Positions 36,553 through 46,607 of a stretch of DNA of 64,000 nt are shown in pieces. Position 1 is the first letter of the stretch, and every line of letters starts with the position of its first letter. Source of the DNA: Prochlorococcus sp. RS04. Lineage in GTDB: Bacteria; Cyanobacteriota; Cyanobacteriia; PCC-6307; Cyanobiaceae. The position numbers and the translations under genes were made by a program. A model generated the notes under the pieces. That model did not search any database. It saw nothing but the letters and a program-made list of their open reading frames with translations, and was not told the DNA's origin. The stretch is from positions 1,178,001 to 1,242,000 of the forward strand of contig NZ_CP018346.1 of assembly GCF_001989455.1 (NCBI RefSeq), in the 5' to 3' direction.

Positions 36553-36648
36553 ATCTATAATCTACTAGGATTTATTAATTGAGTAAATAAGGATTTTATT
36601 TTTTTCGATCCTTAATACTTTTTTGGAGCTTAAAAATGAAGTTAGATT

Positions 36649-37872
36649 ATGAATAAGTTTCCAAGAAGTGCTTATGTGCACATTCCTTTTTGCCACAGAA
36701 GGTGTTTTTATTGCGATTTTGCTGTTATTCCATTAGGAAACAAAGTTGAAACTTTAAAAGGTTATGGAAGCAAAACTGTTCAAGAGTATTTGCAATTTTT
36801 ATATAAAGAAATATTGTCAATTGAGCATAAATCACCTTTATCGACAATTTATGTAGGAGGTGGGACACCATCAATTTTAGACCCTGCCCAAATCAAAGAA
36901 TTAATTGATCTTTTTAAAGAAAATTATGGAATTGATTATGGTGCTGAAATCACTATGGAGGTTGATCCAGCAAGTTTTACTCAAGATGATCTTTTTGGAT
37001 TTATAAATGCTGGGATAAATAGATTTAGTCTCGGAGTCCAAAGTTTTAATAATCAAATACTTCAAAAGTCGGGAAGGCGGCATTTAAAAGAAGATGCAGA
37101 AAAATCTTGTTTGTGGTTGAAGAGAGAATATGATTCTGGGTTAATAAAAAGCTGGAGTTTAGACTTAATTCAGAACTTGCCCCTTAGTGGATTTAAAGAA
37201 TGGCAAGATGACTTAAAAAAAGCAATAACATTTTCACCACCGCATCTATCTATTTACGATTTAAATATCGAAAATGGCACTGTTTTTAAAAAATTAGTTA
37301 ATTTAGGCAAATTAAAACTCCCAAGTGATGAAGCAGCTTTTAGAAATAGTGAATCTACCGATTTAATTTTAAAAAACTCCGGGTATTCAAGATATGAAAT
37401 CTCGAACTACTGCCTTCCGCGACATCAATCAAGACATAATAGAGTTTATTGGAGTGGTTTAGGCTGGTGGAGTTTTGGTCAAGGTTCCACTAGTTCTCCT
37501 TGGGGGGAAAAGTTTACTAGACCAAGAGTTAGTAAAGAATATAAAGAATGGGTATCTAGACAAGACGAATTTAATTTAGATCCATCCCTAACTAATAAGG
37601 AGTTTGTTTATCAAGAACTTGATGAGAAAATAATGTTGGGATTAAGACTTAAAGAGGGTGTCGATATCAAAGCAGTATTAAAAGAACAAAACTGGGAAAA
37701 CAAAAAATTTGATAGCAACTTTAGTAAATTGCTTGATGAATGGGAAAAATTTCTTGAAAGTGGTCTATTAGTAAGAAAGGGGAATAGATTCTTTTTAAGC
37801 GAGCCTAATGGCATGGAACTAAGCAATCAAGTTCTTGTTTCTATGTTTAAGTGGTGGGATGAGATTAACTAA
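36649..37872 (+). CDS. hemW: HemW-like radical SAM protein
   Basis: The radical-SAM cysteines CHRRCFYC lie near the N-terminus after AYVHIPF. GGGTPSIL and the SxGVQSF block follow. The 407-residue length and the short N-terminus match HemW, a haem-binding chaperone often misannotated as coproporphyrinogen III dehydrogenase (HemN), which has a longer N-terminal part. The 3' end overlaps convergent panB by 8 bp. Confidence 0.88.
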   Translation: MNKFPRSAYVHIPFCHRRCFYCDFAVIPLGNKVETLKGYGSKTVQEYLQFLYKEILSIEHKSPLSTIYVGGGTPSILDPAQIKELIDLFKENYGIDYGAEITMEVDPASFTQDDLFGFINAGINRFSLGVQSFNNQILQKSGRRHLKEDAEKSCLWLKREYDSGLIKSWSLDLIQNLPLSGFKEWQDDLKKAITFSPPHLSIYDLNIENGTVFKKLVNLGKLKLPSDEAAFRNSESTDLILKNSGYSRYEISNYCLPRHQSRHNRVYWSGLGWWSFGQGSTSSPWGEKFTRPRVSKEYKEWVSRQDEFNLDPSLTNKEFVYQELDEKIMLGLRLKEGVDIKAVLKEQNWENKKFDSNFSKLLDEWEKFLESGLLVRKGNRFFLSEPNGMELSNQVLVSMFKWWDEIN

Positions 37873-38638
37873 ATCTTTCAGAGTTTACCCATTCTTTTAA
37901 TTTATCATTAAATATTTTCTTTCCTTGGATAATTGGTTGGCAAAATGGTGGTTGATCATCATTGAGGCCTAACAAATCTGCAGTAACTCTTACTTGCCCA
38001 TCGCAATAAATACCTGCGCCAATACCTATTGTAGGAATTGTTAAAGAATTTTGTATTTCTTTAGCAAGCGAATCAGGAATATGTTCAAGAACTATTGAAA
38101 AACATCCTAATTCTTCAAGAATTGAAGCTTCTTTCTTAATTTTTTCTTGGCTTGCTAAGCTTTCTCCTTGTTTTCTTAATCCAATATTTAGATAGCTTTG
38201 TGGTGTAAGACCTATATGACCCATAACAGGGATTCCCATTCTTATTAATCTAGAGATAACTTTTTGTATTTCTGGTTCAGCTCCTTCCACTTTTACAGCT
38301 TTTGCATAAGTACTTTGAATGATTTTCCCTGCATACTCAACAGCCTTATCCTCACCACATTGGTAGGTCAGAAAAGGCATATCTGAAACGACTAGAGGTT
38401 GTTCCTCAATTTTTTTCTTAAATCCTCTTGAAACAGCATTAGTATGATAAATTATGTTTTCTAAAGTTATTGGCAATGTCGATTTGTATCCTAAGCAGAC
38501 CATTGCTAATGAATCTCCTACTAGTACGAGATCAACATTTGCTTGTTCTGCAATAGACCCTGATATGGAGTCCCAAGCAGTTAGTGCAATAATTTTGCGA
38601 GATTTTTTTTTATAATTAACTAGGTCTGAAGGTAACAT
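37865..38638 (-). CDS. panB: 3-methyl-2-oxobutanoate hydroxymethyltransferase
   Basis: PanB makes ketopantoate for coenzyme A. The metal-binding region VLVGDSLAMVCLGY, the VVSDMPF block, VKVEGA and the MGHIGLTPQS motif are standard. The IGIGAGIYCDGQV motif follows. The length of 257 residues is normal. It is transcribed away from the SRP RNA gene. Confidence 0.95.
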   Translation of the reverse strand: MLPSDLVNYKKKSRKIIALTAWDSISGSIAEQANVDLVLVGDSLAMVCLGYKSTLPITLENIIYHTNAVSRGFKKKIEEQPLVVSDMPFLTYQCGEDKAVEYAGKIIQSTYAKAVKVEGAEPEIQKVISRLIRMGIPVMGHIGLTPQSYLNIGLRKQGESLASQEKIKKEASILEELGCFSIVLEHIPDSLAKEIQNSLTIPTIGIGAGIYCDGQVRVTADLLGLNDDQPPFCQPIIQGKKIFNDKLKEWVNSERFS

Positions 38639-38684
38639 AATAAATTTATGTATCTTTTTTAATCAAGAATTGCTAGTATGATTT

Positions 38685-38780
38685 TGACTCGGCCTTTCGC
38701 GGTTTTAACGCCTAAACCTGGTCAGGACCGGAAGGTAGCAGCCACAAGGGATGCTTGAGGCAGGCGAGATAACCGAGTCA
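38685..38780 (+). ncRNA. ffs: Signal recognition particle RNA (4.5S-type)
   Basis: The 96-nt element closes with TGACTCGG/CCGAGTCA ends. It contains the universal SRP domain IV sequence (GGTCAGGACCGGAAGGTAGCA at 38720-38740), with the GGAA-type tetraloop and the asymmetric internal loop that binds Ffh. It is the short bacterial form without an Alu domain. A TAGTAT element (38674-38679) just upstream is a possible -10 box. The RNA ends 14 bp before the convergent ftsZ stop codon. Confidence 0.95.
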
Positions 38781-38794
38781 CTCTATTTTACCTT

Positions 38795-39910
38795 TTAACC
38801 TATATCTTTTTTATTTTGCCTTAATCTCAAAAACTCAGGAATACTGGCTCCTGATTCTTTATTTTCTGAATAATTATATAAGGGTTGATTAGATAATCTG
38901 TTTTTTATTCTTTGCTGGTTTAATGGTTGGGTTGTTTCAAATCCTGTAGCAATTACAGTAACTTGTATTTCCCCTTCCATTGCCTCATCGACTACTGCAC
39001 CAACAATAATATTTGCTTCTTGATCAACAACATCATAAATAATTTCAGATGCAGAGGTCATGTCTTCTAGAGTCATGTCTTTGCCACCAGTAATATTTAT
39101 AACACAGCCTTTAGCTCCATCAATTCTGGCAGCCTCTAATAAAGGACTATTCATTGCTGCCTGTGCTGCCTCTATAGCTCTCGATCTACCTGAACCTATA
39201 CCTATTCCGAGGAGAGCAGTGCCAGCTTCCGTCATAACTGATCTTACATCTGCAAAATCAACATTAACTAATCCAGGGCAAGTAATTATGTCACTAATGC
39301 CTTTGACTCCCATCCTTAGAACATCATCAGCATTTCTAAATGCTTCTTGAAGGGGAGCACCTGCTATAACGTCTTTTAATCTGTCATTTGGAATTACTAT
39401 AAGAGTATCAACGTTTTCAGCTAGTCTTGCGATCCCCTCATCTGCTTGACGCATTCTTCTTTTACCTTCAAAAGAAAATGGTTTGGTTACTATACCTACT
39501 GTTAGAGCCCCACTTTGTTTGGCTACTTCTGCAACAACGGGAGCTGCCCCAGTACCAGTTCCTCCACCCATTCCAGCGGCTATAAATACCAGATCAGATC
39601 CTTCTAAAGCTTGTTGAAGCTCTTCTTTGGATTCTTCGGCTGCTTTTTGCCCAATACTTGGATTCCCACCTGCACCTAAACCTCTAGTGAGGTTTTGTCC
39701 AAGTTGAACCCTGCTCTCTGCAGAAGATTGTAGTAGGGCTTGTGCATCGGTATTGAGGACTCTAAATGAAACACCTTCTAAATCACTATTTATCATTCTA
39801 TTGACTGCATTACTGCCACCACCACCTACACCAATAACTTCTATTTTGGCGTTTTGGCTTGGAAGGATTTCTCTCGATTGATCAAAGTTTGGATTGTTAC
39901 CGAAGCTCAT
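38795..39910 (-). CDS. ftsZ: Cell-division GTPase FtsZ
   Basis: FtsZ polymerises into the division ring. The tubulin signature [12 protein letters not shown], the N-terminal [14 protein letters not shown] and the [12 protein letters not shown]7-loop region are present. After the GTPase core comes a short linker. The C-terminal peptide [12 protein letters not shown] resembles the conserved tail that binds membrane tethers. The length is 371 residues. It is the last gene of a miaB-ddl-hypothetical-ftsQ-ftsZ run. Confidence 0.97.
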   Translation of the reverse strand: MSFGNNPNFDQSREILPSQNAKIEVIGVGGGGSNAVNRMINSDLEGVSFRVLNTDAQALLQSSAESRVQLGQNLTRGLGAGGNPSIGQKAAEESKEELQQALEGSDLVFIAAGMGGGTGTGAAPVVAEVAKQSGALTVGIVTKPFSFEGKRRMRQADEGIARLAENVDTLIVIPNDRLKDVIAGAPLQEAFRNADDVLRMGVKGISDIITCPGLVNVDFADVRSVMTEAGTALLGIGIGSGRSRAIEAAQAAMNSPLLEAARIDGAKGCVINITGGKDMTLEDMTSASEIIYDVVDQEANIIVGAVVDEAMEGEIQVTVIATGFETTQPLNQQRIKNRLSNQPLYNYSENKESGASIPEFLRLRQNKKDIG

Positions 39911-40088
39911 CTCTTAATGGGAATCTAATACTAATATTGGGTGCATTATGAACTTACTGAGCTCATCTGTAGGAATTTGTTGAGGAAAATCCAAAAAATA
40001 TTTATTCATTAAATATTTTGTTTGAATGCAAAACCCATATCAACACTACAATAATTAAAAAAAATTACTCAAAATCCTTTTTCAAATA

Positions 40089-40814
40089 TTAGGGTTTGAA
40101 CACTTTTATTTTTGGTTTGTCAGGATTAGTAAGATCTATATGCTGTATTTTTTTTGAAAAGCTATTTTTCTTAAGTTCATTTTTAAGATTATTGATTTTT
40201 TGTAATTGATAATTGATTAAATTTGGATTAAATCCTAAGAATATTGTTTTTAAATCTTTTTCCTCAACTGTTAGGTAACCATCAGATGAAAAAGTGATTT
40301 TAACTATCTCTAATTCATTATTTTCTATAGCGATAAAAATTTCGGATAATATTTTTTGAAATTTTTCTTTCCATCCAAAAACTTTTATGGTTAATTTATT
40401 CAAATTTTTTTTATTCAGATTTTGTTTATTGATAAAAATTCCATCTTTGTCAATGAAGCCTAATATTTTTTCGTCGTTTAATATTCTCTCACCGTAAGCT
40501 ATTGGAATTCTTGAATTAATATGAACTTTCAAACCAAAGGGAAATAATTCTCTGTTTACCGAAACATTCTTGAGAGATAAATTTTGTTTTAACTCTTTTT
40601 CTAACAAATTAGTTTCAACAAAAATTAATCGGATCGGAAAATTTAAAGATGAATTTTTTTCCACATCATCCTGCGAAAATAATTCACTACCAGAAATCCT
40701 AATGTCCTGAAGTTCGACTTTTTTGAGAGTTTTTATGCTTAATAAGCTTGTTAAATATAAAAATGGAATTAGAAAAAAAAAGCTTCTATTTTTGATTCCT
40801 TTTTGGTTTTTCAC
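40089..40814 (-). CDS. ftsQ: Cell-division protein FtsQ
   Basis: A short basic N-terminus and one membrane helix (about 10-28) are followed by a POTRA domain (about 35-105, VELQDIRISGSELFSQDD) and a beta-rich FtsQ domain. The 241-residue length and position just upstream of ftsZ fit FtsQ, which links the divisome to wall synthesis. The gene is exceptionally AT-rich (two lines I counted were about 13-18% G+C). It overlaps the upstream gene by 4 bp (ATGA-type). Confidence 0.85.
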   Translation of the reverse strand: MKNQKGIKNRSFFFLIPFLYLTSLLSIKTLKKVELQDIRISGSELFSQDDVEKNSSLNFPIRLIFVETNLLEKELKQNLSLKNVSVNRELFPFGLKVHINSRIPIAYGERILNDEKILGFIDKDGIFINKQNLNKKNLNKLTIKVFGWKEKFQKILSEIFIAIENNELEIVKITFSSDGYLTVEEKDLKTIFLGFNPNLINYQLQKINNLKNELKKNSFSKKIQHIDLTNPDKPKIKVFKP

Positions 40815-41221
40815 AAATCACATCGAGCTTTTTCCATCAGTTGGTCCATCCATTCTCTCGCTTGCTCAGCATCTGAAAATGGCACATCCATCTCTTTCCC
40901 ATCTCCGACTAATCTCAACCTGCACTTACCTTGAGATTCACTTGTCAGAGGAGCTTCTCCTGAGGTTAGTGCCATTAATTCAACTAATTCCAGTTTCTTG
41001 ATTGTAAAACAATCTTTTTCTTCAAATTTACCAGCCTCAAATGCGCTCCACTTTAACTCCCCATCTTTTAAGGAAGCTGCACCTGAACTATCTAACTTGC
41101 ACAGTTCAGAATCACTCGCCCAACTTCTAAAAAGATTTTGCCTTCTTCTTTCTAACCATCCAAGTGCAGTTAATAAAATGAAGATTAAAAGTAATGGTAA
41201 CCAAAGTAGTCCATGCAACAT
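40811..41221 (-). CDS. Conserved hypothetical membrane-anchored protein in the division cluster
   Basis: The protein has 136 residues: an N-terminal hydrophobic anchor (about 3-22, GLLWLPLLLIFILLTALGWL), a basic stop (ERRRQN) and an acidic soluble domain ending in a helix (SDAEQAREWMDQLMEKARCDL in outline). No named domain is recognised. The final helix and the preceding LRLVGDGKEMDVPF strand recall a PH-like layout. G+C is about 43-47% in lines I counted, roughly two to three times that of ftsQ, with which it overlaps by 4 bp. Its place between ddl and ftsQ suggests a role in wall synthesis or division. Confidence 0.7.
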   Translation of the reverse strand: MLHGLLWLPLLLIFILLTALGWLERRRQNLFRSWASDSELCKLDSSGAASLKDGELKWSAFEAGKFEEKDCFTIKKLELVELMALTSGEAPLTSESQGKCRLRLVGDGKEMDVPFSDAEQAREWMDQLMEKARCDL

Positions 41222-41231
41222 TTGATTTAAA

Positions 41232-42299
41232 TTACAAATCTAAAGATATATCTACCAGTTTAGCCACAAGTTGTTCAATTTTTAAACCTGAAGCTTCCCA
41301 AAGCATTGGAAACATACTGTTTTTTGTAAAACCAGGAATTGTATTTATTTCATTTAGAAAAATTTTATTTGAAGATTTTTCTAAAAAGAAATCTACTCTT
41401 GCAAAACCGAAAATATTTAGTGCTCTACAACTTTTAATAGCAATGTCTTTAATTTCTCTAGTGATTTTAGAATCTATTTCGGCTGGGATAATTATTTTAT
41501 TATTTGAATTATATTTTGAATCGTAATCATACCAATCACTTTCGTAATTTACCTCGCCTATCTCAGAGATTAATAGTTCTGAACGCCCAATTATTCCGCA
41601 TTCAATCTCCCTGACCTCTAAACCCTCTTCTATTAAAATTCTTGGATCTATTCCATGAGCCTTTTCTAATGCTTGTAATATTTCTGATTCATTAATGACT
41701 TTAGAGATGCCAAGAGATGAACCAGAGTTCGAAGGTTTAACAAAAACAGGAAAATTTAATTTTTTTAAAATTTTATTAATTATTTTATTTTTTACTTCCT
41801 TATCGTTGAGATCTTCGTTTTGAAAAACTAGATAATTAACTTGTGGAAGTTTAAGATTTGAGAAAATTGTTTTCATCAATATTTTATCCATTCCAAGTGC
41901 AGAGCCAATAATTCCACATCCGACTAAAGGTTTCTTTGTAAATCTAAGTAAGCCATGAATTGATCCGTCTTCACCATTAAATCCATGTAAAAGGGGAAAC
42001 CAAACATCAACATTTTGAAATTCAATTCCTTCAAGGAAATTAATTTTTTCTTGATTAAAAATTTCTTGTTTTATTGTTTTATTGTTTTCAATTTCACCAA
42101 TTAGGATTTTTTCTGAACTATCACTTTCAAGCCAATCTCCATATTTGTTTATGTAAAAGGCTTTAATTGTAAAGCGTTCTTTGTTTATTTCTGAATTAAA
42201 TGCTTCATAAACTGTTTTCGCAGATGATATGGATACTTCATGTTCATTGGAATTACCGCCAAATATTAAGCCAATACATTTTTTCTTACCCCCGATCAT
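41232..42299 (-). CDS. ddl: D-alanine-D-alanine ligase
   Basis: Ddl is an ATP-grasp enzyme that makes the peptidoglycan stem dipeptide. Motifs: IFGGNSNEHEVSISSA, the FVKPSNSGSSLGISKV lysine loop, and FARVDFFLE with the FLNEINTIPGFT metal site. The 355-residue length is normal for DdlA-type enzymes. It lies 10 bp upstream of the hypothetical division-cluster gene and 12 bp downstream of miaB. Confidence 0.96.
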   Translation of the reverse strand: MIGGKKKCIGLIFGGNSNEHEVSISSAKTVYEAFNSEINKERFTIKAFYINKYGDWLESDSSEKILIGEIENNKTIKQEIFNQEKINFLEGIEFQNVDVWFPLLHGFNGEDGSIHGLLRFTKKPLVGCGIIGSALGMDKILMKTIFSNLKLPQVNYLVFQNEDLNDKEVKNKIINKILKKLNFPVFVKPSNSGSSLGISKVINESEILQALEKAHGIDPRILIEEGLEVREIECGIIGRSELLISEIGEVNYESDWYDYDSKYNSNNKIIIPAEIDSKITREIKDIAIKSCRALNIFGFARVDFFLEKSSNKIFLNEINTIPGFTKNSMFPMLWEASGLKIEQLVAKLVDISLDL

Positions 42300-42311
42300 T
42301 TAGAAAAAAAA

Positions 42312-43706
42312 TCAAAAATAAAGTTCGCCTGTTAAAGAAAAAGGTCTAGCTTCATTTATTTTGACATCTATCTCATCTCCCAATGAAAAATTAAAGTTAA
42401 TGTTTTTGGGAATCTCTACAAAAGTTAATCTATTTGTTCTGGTTCTACCCATAATTTGCGAGGAATTTTTTGGATTTAAACCCTCAATTAAAACGCTTTC
42501 GATATTATTGATATATCTTTGATTTCTACTTCTTGCAGTTTTCTCGACCAAATCATTGATTTCCTGCAATCTAGCTTTTTTTACCTCCTCCGAAAGTTGA
42601 TTCGACCAAACTGCTGCAGGCGTATTTGGTCTTGGAGAGTATGCTGCTGTATTCACTTGATCAAAGCCAATTTCTGATATTAGCTTTAATGTATCTTGAT
42701 ATTGTTGTTCGGTTTCTCCTGGGAAAGCAACTATTGCGTCAGCAGTGATTGATGCATCTGGCATTAATGACCTTATATTCTCGATAATATTTTTATACTT
42801 TTTAATTGAATATCCCCTTGACATTTGTTTTAAGATTTCATCATTTCCACTTTGGAAGGGAATATGGAAATGTTCACAGACTTTATCAAGTTCATAACAA
42901 GCTTGAATCAACCTTTTTGAAAAATATCTTGGATGACTAGTAGCAAATCTTATTCTGCGAATTTCTTTAACATCATGAATATAATATAAAAGATCAGTTA
43001 GTGTATTCTCCTTTCTCCCCTCTTTTGTAGTTCCTGGAAGGTCTCTACCATAAGCATCAATGTTCTGACCCAAAAGAGTAATTTCTTTAAAATTATCATC
43101 AGCTAATTTTTGGATCTCATTTTTTATCGCATTTGGATATCTTGATTGCTCTTTTCCTCTTACAGAAGGAACTACACAATATGAACATCTTTCATTACAT
43201 CCATAAATGATATTCACCCAGCCACAAATAGAGCTTTCTCTTCTGGCACTTGTTATATCTTCAGAAATGAAGGTTTCTTCTGTGGCAGCAACTTGATTTC
43301 CTAAATCAACTTTCCCCAGGAGATTTTCAAGATTATTTACGTGTTGGGGTCCCATAACCAGATCAAGTTCTGGGACTCTTCTTAATAAGGACTCTCCTTC
43401 TTGCTGCGCAAGGCAACCTGCAACAACAAGTTTTAAGTTTGGTGTTTTGTGCTTTCTTTTTGCTTGTCTTCCTAGAAAACTATAAACTTTTTGCTCAGCA
43501 TTATCTCTGATTGTGCAAGTATTGTACAAGACTAAATCGGCATTTAATTCATTATCTGCTCTGGTATATCCCATCTTCTCTAGTGTTCCAGCCATTCTCT
43601 CAGAATCAGCCTTGTTCATTTGGCATCCAAATGTGGTTATCCAATAACTGCCAGTAGTTGAATTCTTTTGAGATTTTTTTTCGTCTGATTTTGTTTTTGT
43701 TAGCAC
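42312..43706 (-). CDS. miaB: tRNA-2-methylthio-N6-adenosine-37 synthase
   Basis: MiaB is a radical-SAM methylthiotransferase. The N-terminal UPF0004 domain holds Cys residues in [27 protein letters not shown] and VVAGCLAQQ. The radical-SAM motif reads [11 protein letters not shown], and the C-terminus is a TRAM domain. The 464-residue length is typical. It is the first gene of the run toward ftsZ, with tRNA-His upstream on the same strand. Confidence 0.95.
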   Translation of the reverse strand: MLTKTKSDEKKSQKNSTTGSYWITTFGCQMNKADSERMAGTLEKMGYTRADNELNADLVLYNTCTIRDNAEQKVYSFLGRQAKRKHKTPNLKLVVAGCLAQQEGESLLRRVPELDLVMGPQHVNNLENLLGKVDLGNQVAATEETFISEDITSARRESSICGWVNIIYGCNERCSYCVVPSVRGKEQSRYPNAIKNEIQKLADDNFKEITLLGQNIDAYGRDLPGTTKEGRKENTLTDLLYYIHDVKEIRRIRFATSHPRYFSKRLIQACYELDKVCEHFHIPFQSGNDEILKQMSRGYSIKKYKNIIENIRSLMPDASITADAIVAFPGETEQQYQDTLKLISEIGFDQVNTAAYSPRPNTPAAVWSNQLSEEVKKARLQEINDLVEKTARSRNQRYINNIESVLIEGLNPKNSSQIMGRTRTNRLTFVEIPKNINFNFSLGDEIDVKINEARPFSLTGELYF

Positions 43707-43778
43707 TTTGCTAGGAATTTTTTATGATTTTTTAATTCAAAATTACAAGTTAAATAATTTTACTGCAATATTTTTGAG

Positions 43779-43852
43779 GGCGAGCGAGGGGATTCGAACC
43801 CCCGAATAGCGGCGCCACAAGCCGCTGCCTTAACCACTTGGCGACGCCCGCC
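43779..43852 (-). tRNA. tRNA-His (anticodon GUG)
   Basis: The minus strand folds into a full cloverleaf. GCGGGCG pairs with CGCTCGC (one G-U), the anticodon stem GCGGC/GCCGC encloses TTGTGGC (anticodon GTG), and the T loop is TTCGAAT. An extra encoded G at position -1 (complement of 43852) faces the discriminator C, the hallmark of tRNA-His. CCA is not encoded. Confidence 0.96.
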
Positions 43853-43979
43853 TCACATATATAAATTTAACAACTCGAGGGTAATTTTTCATAGTTATTT
43901 TTATCTTTTAGCGAAATTTTAATTTTTTCTAATTCAGTAAAGTTTTCTTATGATTTAAAATAAAAGAAAATTTAAAAAT

Positions 43980-45215
43980 TTGGGTAATTCCGGCACAGCT
44001 GAGGTTCTTATTCCCAGAAGCCTTTGTTTAATAGAAGATATAGATAATCTCATTATCGATGTAGAGGATTTATGTTCAGTTTCCATTAGTTGGGAGGATG
44101 GATTTGTCTCTGAGTTAAAACCTCTAGAAAATAAAGTTACAAAACCAAAAAATATTTTATTCCCAAGATTTGTTGAAACTCATTCGCATTTTGATAAATC
44201 ATTTACATGGGCAGACTTTCCTAATCTGGAATCAAACTATGGAGGAGCATTATCAGTAAATCTTGAAGAACATAAAACTAGAACTACAGATAAGGTCCTC
44301 GAAAGAGTTGAGAAATCAATAAAACTTGCCATACAAAATGGCTACCGAGCTATTAGAAGTCATATTGATACATACAAAAGTCAATCTATTGATATTTGGA
44401 TTGAACTTTTTAAATTACAAAAAAAATTTTCATCTGAGTTGACTTTACAATTCGTTGCTTTAGCTCCATTGGAATATTGGGATACCTCTAATGGAGAAGA
44501 GTTGGCAAAAATATTTTCCTCTAATGGAGGCATTTTAGGAGGTGTTATTGTACCCCCATTCAACAAAAAAAATACAAGCAAATTTCTCGCCAAGATGCTT
44601 CTTCTTGCGAGTAAATATAAATTAGAAATTGATTTGCATATAGATGAGTCAATTATTGAGCCTGGAGCAGGAATAAAAGTTTTGTTAGAAACAATCGAAA
44701 ATTTAAAAATTAATAGTATTCCGATCACATGTAGTCATTTAAGTAGTCTTATTTCTCTAAGTCATAGAGAGATTTTAAATTTAGGAGAAAAAATGGCTGA
44801 GAAAAATATTAAGGTTATTGCTTTACCCCTAACAAATTTTTGGCTGCTCAATCGAAGTAATAAAACTACTTCATTAAAAAGACCAGTTGCGCCAATAAAG
44901 CAACTACAAAAATCACATGTGGATGTATCTCTGGGTAGTGATAATGTTCAAGACCCTTGGTACCCATTTGGTAATTTTGATCCTCTTTATATGTTGTCTT
45001 GCTCGATACCTATGCTTCAACTAAATCCCTGGGAGAGAATGACTCTGTCTTCTATTTTTTTAGCTCCAAGCAGATTATTAAACTTAAAATGGGATGGTTT
45101 AATTAAAAAGGGCTGCCCTGCTGATTTTGTGATTTTAGATGCACAAAGATGGGCAGATGTTTTTTCGAGTTCCTTAAAGAGAAAAGTTTTTATAAAAGGC
45201 GATTTATATTGCTAA
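43980..45215 (+). CDS. CodA-like metal-dependent amidohydrolase
   Basis: The architecture is that of the cytosine deaminase branch of the amidohydrolase superfamily. There is a metal-binding HSHFDKSFTW motif, a second HIDTY, DLHIDES, a CSHLSSL block and the late GSDNVQDPWYPFG that matches the CodA-type Asp motif. The 411-residue length fits. The true substrate could be another cyclic amide or guanidine compound. The start is TTG after an AT-rich leader. The next gene follows at 36 bp, so the two may form an operon. Confidence 0.78.
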   Translation: MGNSGTAEVLIPRSLCLIEDIDNLIIDVEDLCSVSISWEDGFVSELKPLENKVTKPKNILFPRFVETHSHFDKSFTWADFPNLESNYGGALSVNLEEHKTRTTDKVLERVEKSIKLAIQNGYRAIRSHIDTYKSQSIDIWIELFKLQKKFSSELTLQFVALAPLEYWDTSNGEELAKIFSSNGGILGGVIVPPFNKKNTSKFLAKMLLLASKYKLEIDLHIDESIIEPGAGIKVLLETIENLKINSIPITCSHLSSLISLSHREILNLGEKMAEKNIKVIALPLTNFWLLNRSNKTTSLKRPVAPIKQLQKSHVDVSLGSDNVQDPWYPFGNFDPLYMLSCSIPMLQLNPWERMTLSSIFLAPSRLLNLKWDGLIKKGCPADFVILDAQRWADVFSSSLKRKVFIKGDLYC

Positions 45216-45251
45216 TCGGCTAATTTATATAAAACAATAAGAATTGAATTA

Positions 45252-46607
45252 ATGACATCAAATACTCTTAAATTTATAGACAAATTTAGGGAAGTTAACA
45301 ACTTAGAGATTATTGAAAGCAAATCTGACATAAAAAGGCTTTCAAAAGATTTTTATAACTACTCTCCAATCCTTACTGAAAAATTAGACGAATGTATTGC
45401 TGATTTGGTGGTAAGACCTAGTGATCATAAAGCAGTAAAGGAAGTAGCAGAAATTTGTTGGGAATTTTCTATCCCACTTACTTTAAGGGGTTCAGGTACA
45501 GGTAATTATGGACAAGCTGTCCCATTGTTTAAAGGAGTTGTAATGCAGATGAATCACTTTAATAAGTTGGAAGAATTTGATCCAGATACAGGTTTTGTAA
45601 AAGTACAGTCTGGCTGTGTTATGGGAGATTTGAACAAACAATTAGAGAAATATGGGAGGGAATTGAGGTTGCTTCCTAGTACTTGGAAAACTGCAACTAT
45701 AGGAGGTTTTATTGCAGGTGGATCAGGAGGTATTGGTTCAATTAGGTGGGGATTTTTAAGAGATCCAGGAAATCTTATTGGCTTAGAGGCAGTAACGATG
45801 AATGAAAAACCTGAATTATTAAAATTTGATGCTGCAGAATCCGAACCTCTTAATCATGCTTATGGGACTAATGGAATAATTACTTCTTTACTACTTGCTA
45901 CTGATATCAAACGTAAGTGGTATTCAATTGTTATCGACTGCATTGAATTTGAAAAAACAATAGAAATATTAAAAACTCTCACCAGCGCAGCAATTGATCT
46001 AAAACTAGGAGCAATTCTTGAAGAAGAAATTGTAGATCAAATGCCAAAATGGTTTAAAAGTAATGCTAGAAGTCACAAAATATTAATTCAATCTACTTTT
46101 GGAGGAACAAAAACGATCGAGTTGATTTGCAAAAAATTCAAAGTTGAATTTACCCTCCTTGGGGAAGAAGAAAAACTCGTTAATGGAATTTCTGAAGTCG
46201 TATGGAATCATACAACTCTTCATATGAGGTCTAAAGATAAAAATTGGACTTATTTACAGATGCTTTTGCCACTTCATAGTGAACTAGAGTTGATTAATTT
46301 TCTGAGGAAAAAATGGGGCAGAAAAGTTCTTTGGCATTTAGAGGCAGTTTCTCAACAAGGATCACCGCGATTAGCCGCTTTACCAGTATTAAGGTGGAAT
46401 GGGATAGATGAATTAAATGAAATAATGGAAGATTGTAAGAAACTTGGGGCGTTTATTTTTAATCCCCATGTTTTAACTGTCGAAGGTGGAGGCCTAGGAG
46501 TGGTTGACGCAGATCAAGTAAAAGCGAAATTAAAATTTGATCCTAAGGGGCTACTAAATCCTGGGAAATTGGAAGGTTGGGAAGTAAAGGAACAATTTAT
46601 TATTTAA
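45252..46607 (+). CDS. FAD-linked oxidase, GlcD/lactate dehydrogenase-like
   Basis: A PCMH-type FAD-binding domain (about 45-225) contains VVRPSDHKAVKEVAEIC, the pyrophosphate loop LRGSGTGNYGQA and the TIGGFIAGGSGGIGSIRWG block. The C-terminal oxidase domain ends in FDPKGLLNPGKLEG. At 451 residues it resembles the GlcD subunit of glycolate oxidase and D-lactate dehydrogenases, but no GlcE/GlcF partner genes are nearby. The substrate cannot be fixed. It overlaps convergent folC by 4 bp. Confidence 0.82.
   Translation: MTSNTLKFIDKFREVNNLEIIESKSDIKRLSKDFYNYSPILTEKLDECIADLVVRPSDHKAVKEVAEICWEFSIPLTLRGSGTGNYGQAVPLFKGVVMQMNHFNKLEEFDPDTGFVKVQSGCVMGDLNKQLEKYGRELRLLPSTWKTATIGGFIAGGSGGIGSIRWGFLRDPGNLIGLEAVTMNEKPELLKFDAAESEPLNHAYGTNGIITSLLLATDIKRKWYSIVIDCIEFEKTIEILKTLTSAAIDLKLGAILEEEIVDQMPKWFKSNARSHKILIQSTFGGTKTIELICKKFKVEFTLLGEEEKLVNGISEVVWNHTTLHMRSKDKNWTYLQMLLPLHSELELINFLRKKWGRKVLWHLEAVSQQGSPRLAALPVLRWNGIDELNEIMEDCKKLGAFIFNPHVLTVEGGGLGVVDADQVKAKLKFDPKGLLNPGKLEGWEVKEQFII

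Noticed and set aside
44381-44728. 115-codon antisense ORF in the CodA-like gene
   Set aside because: Shadow frame with no domain. The sense frame carries the full set of amidohydrolase motifs.
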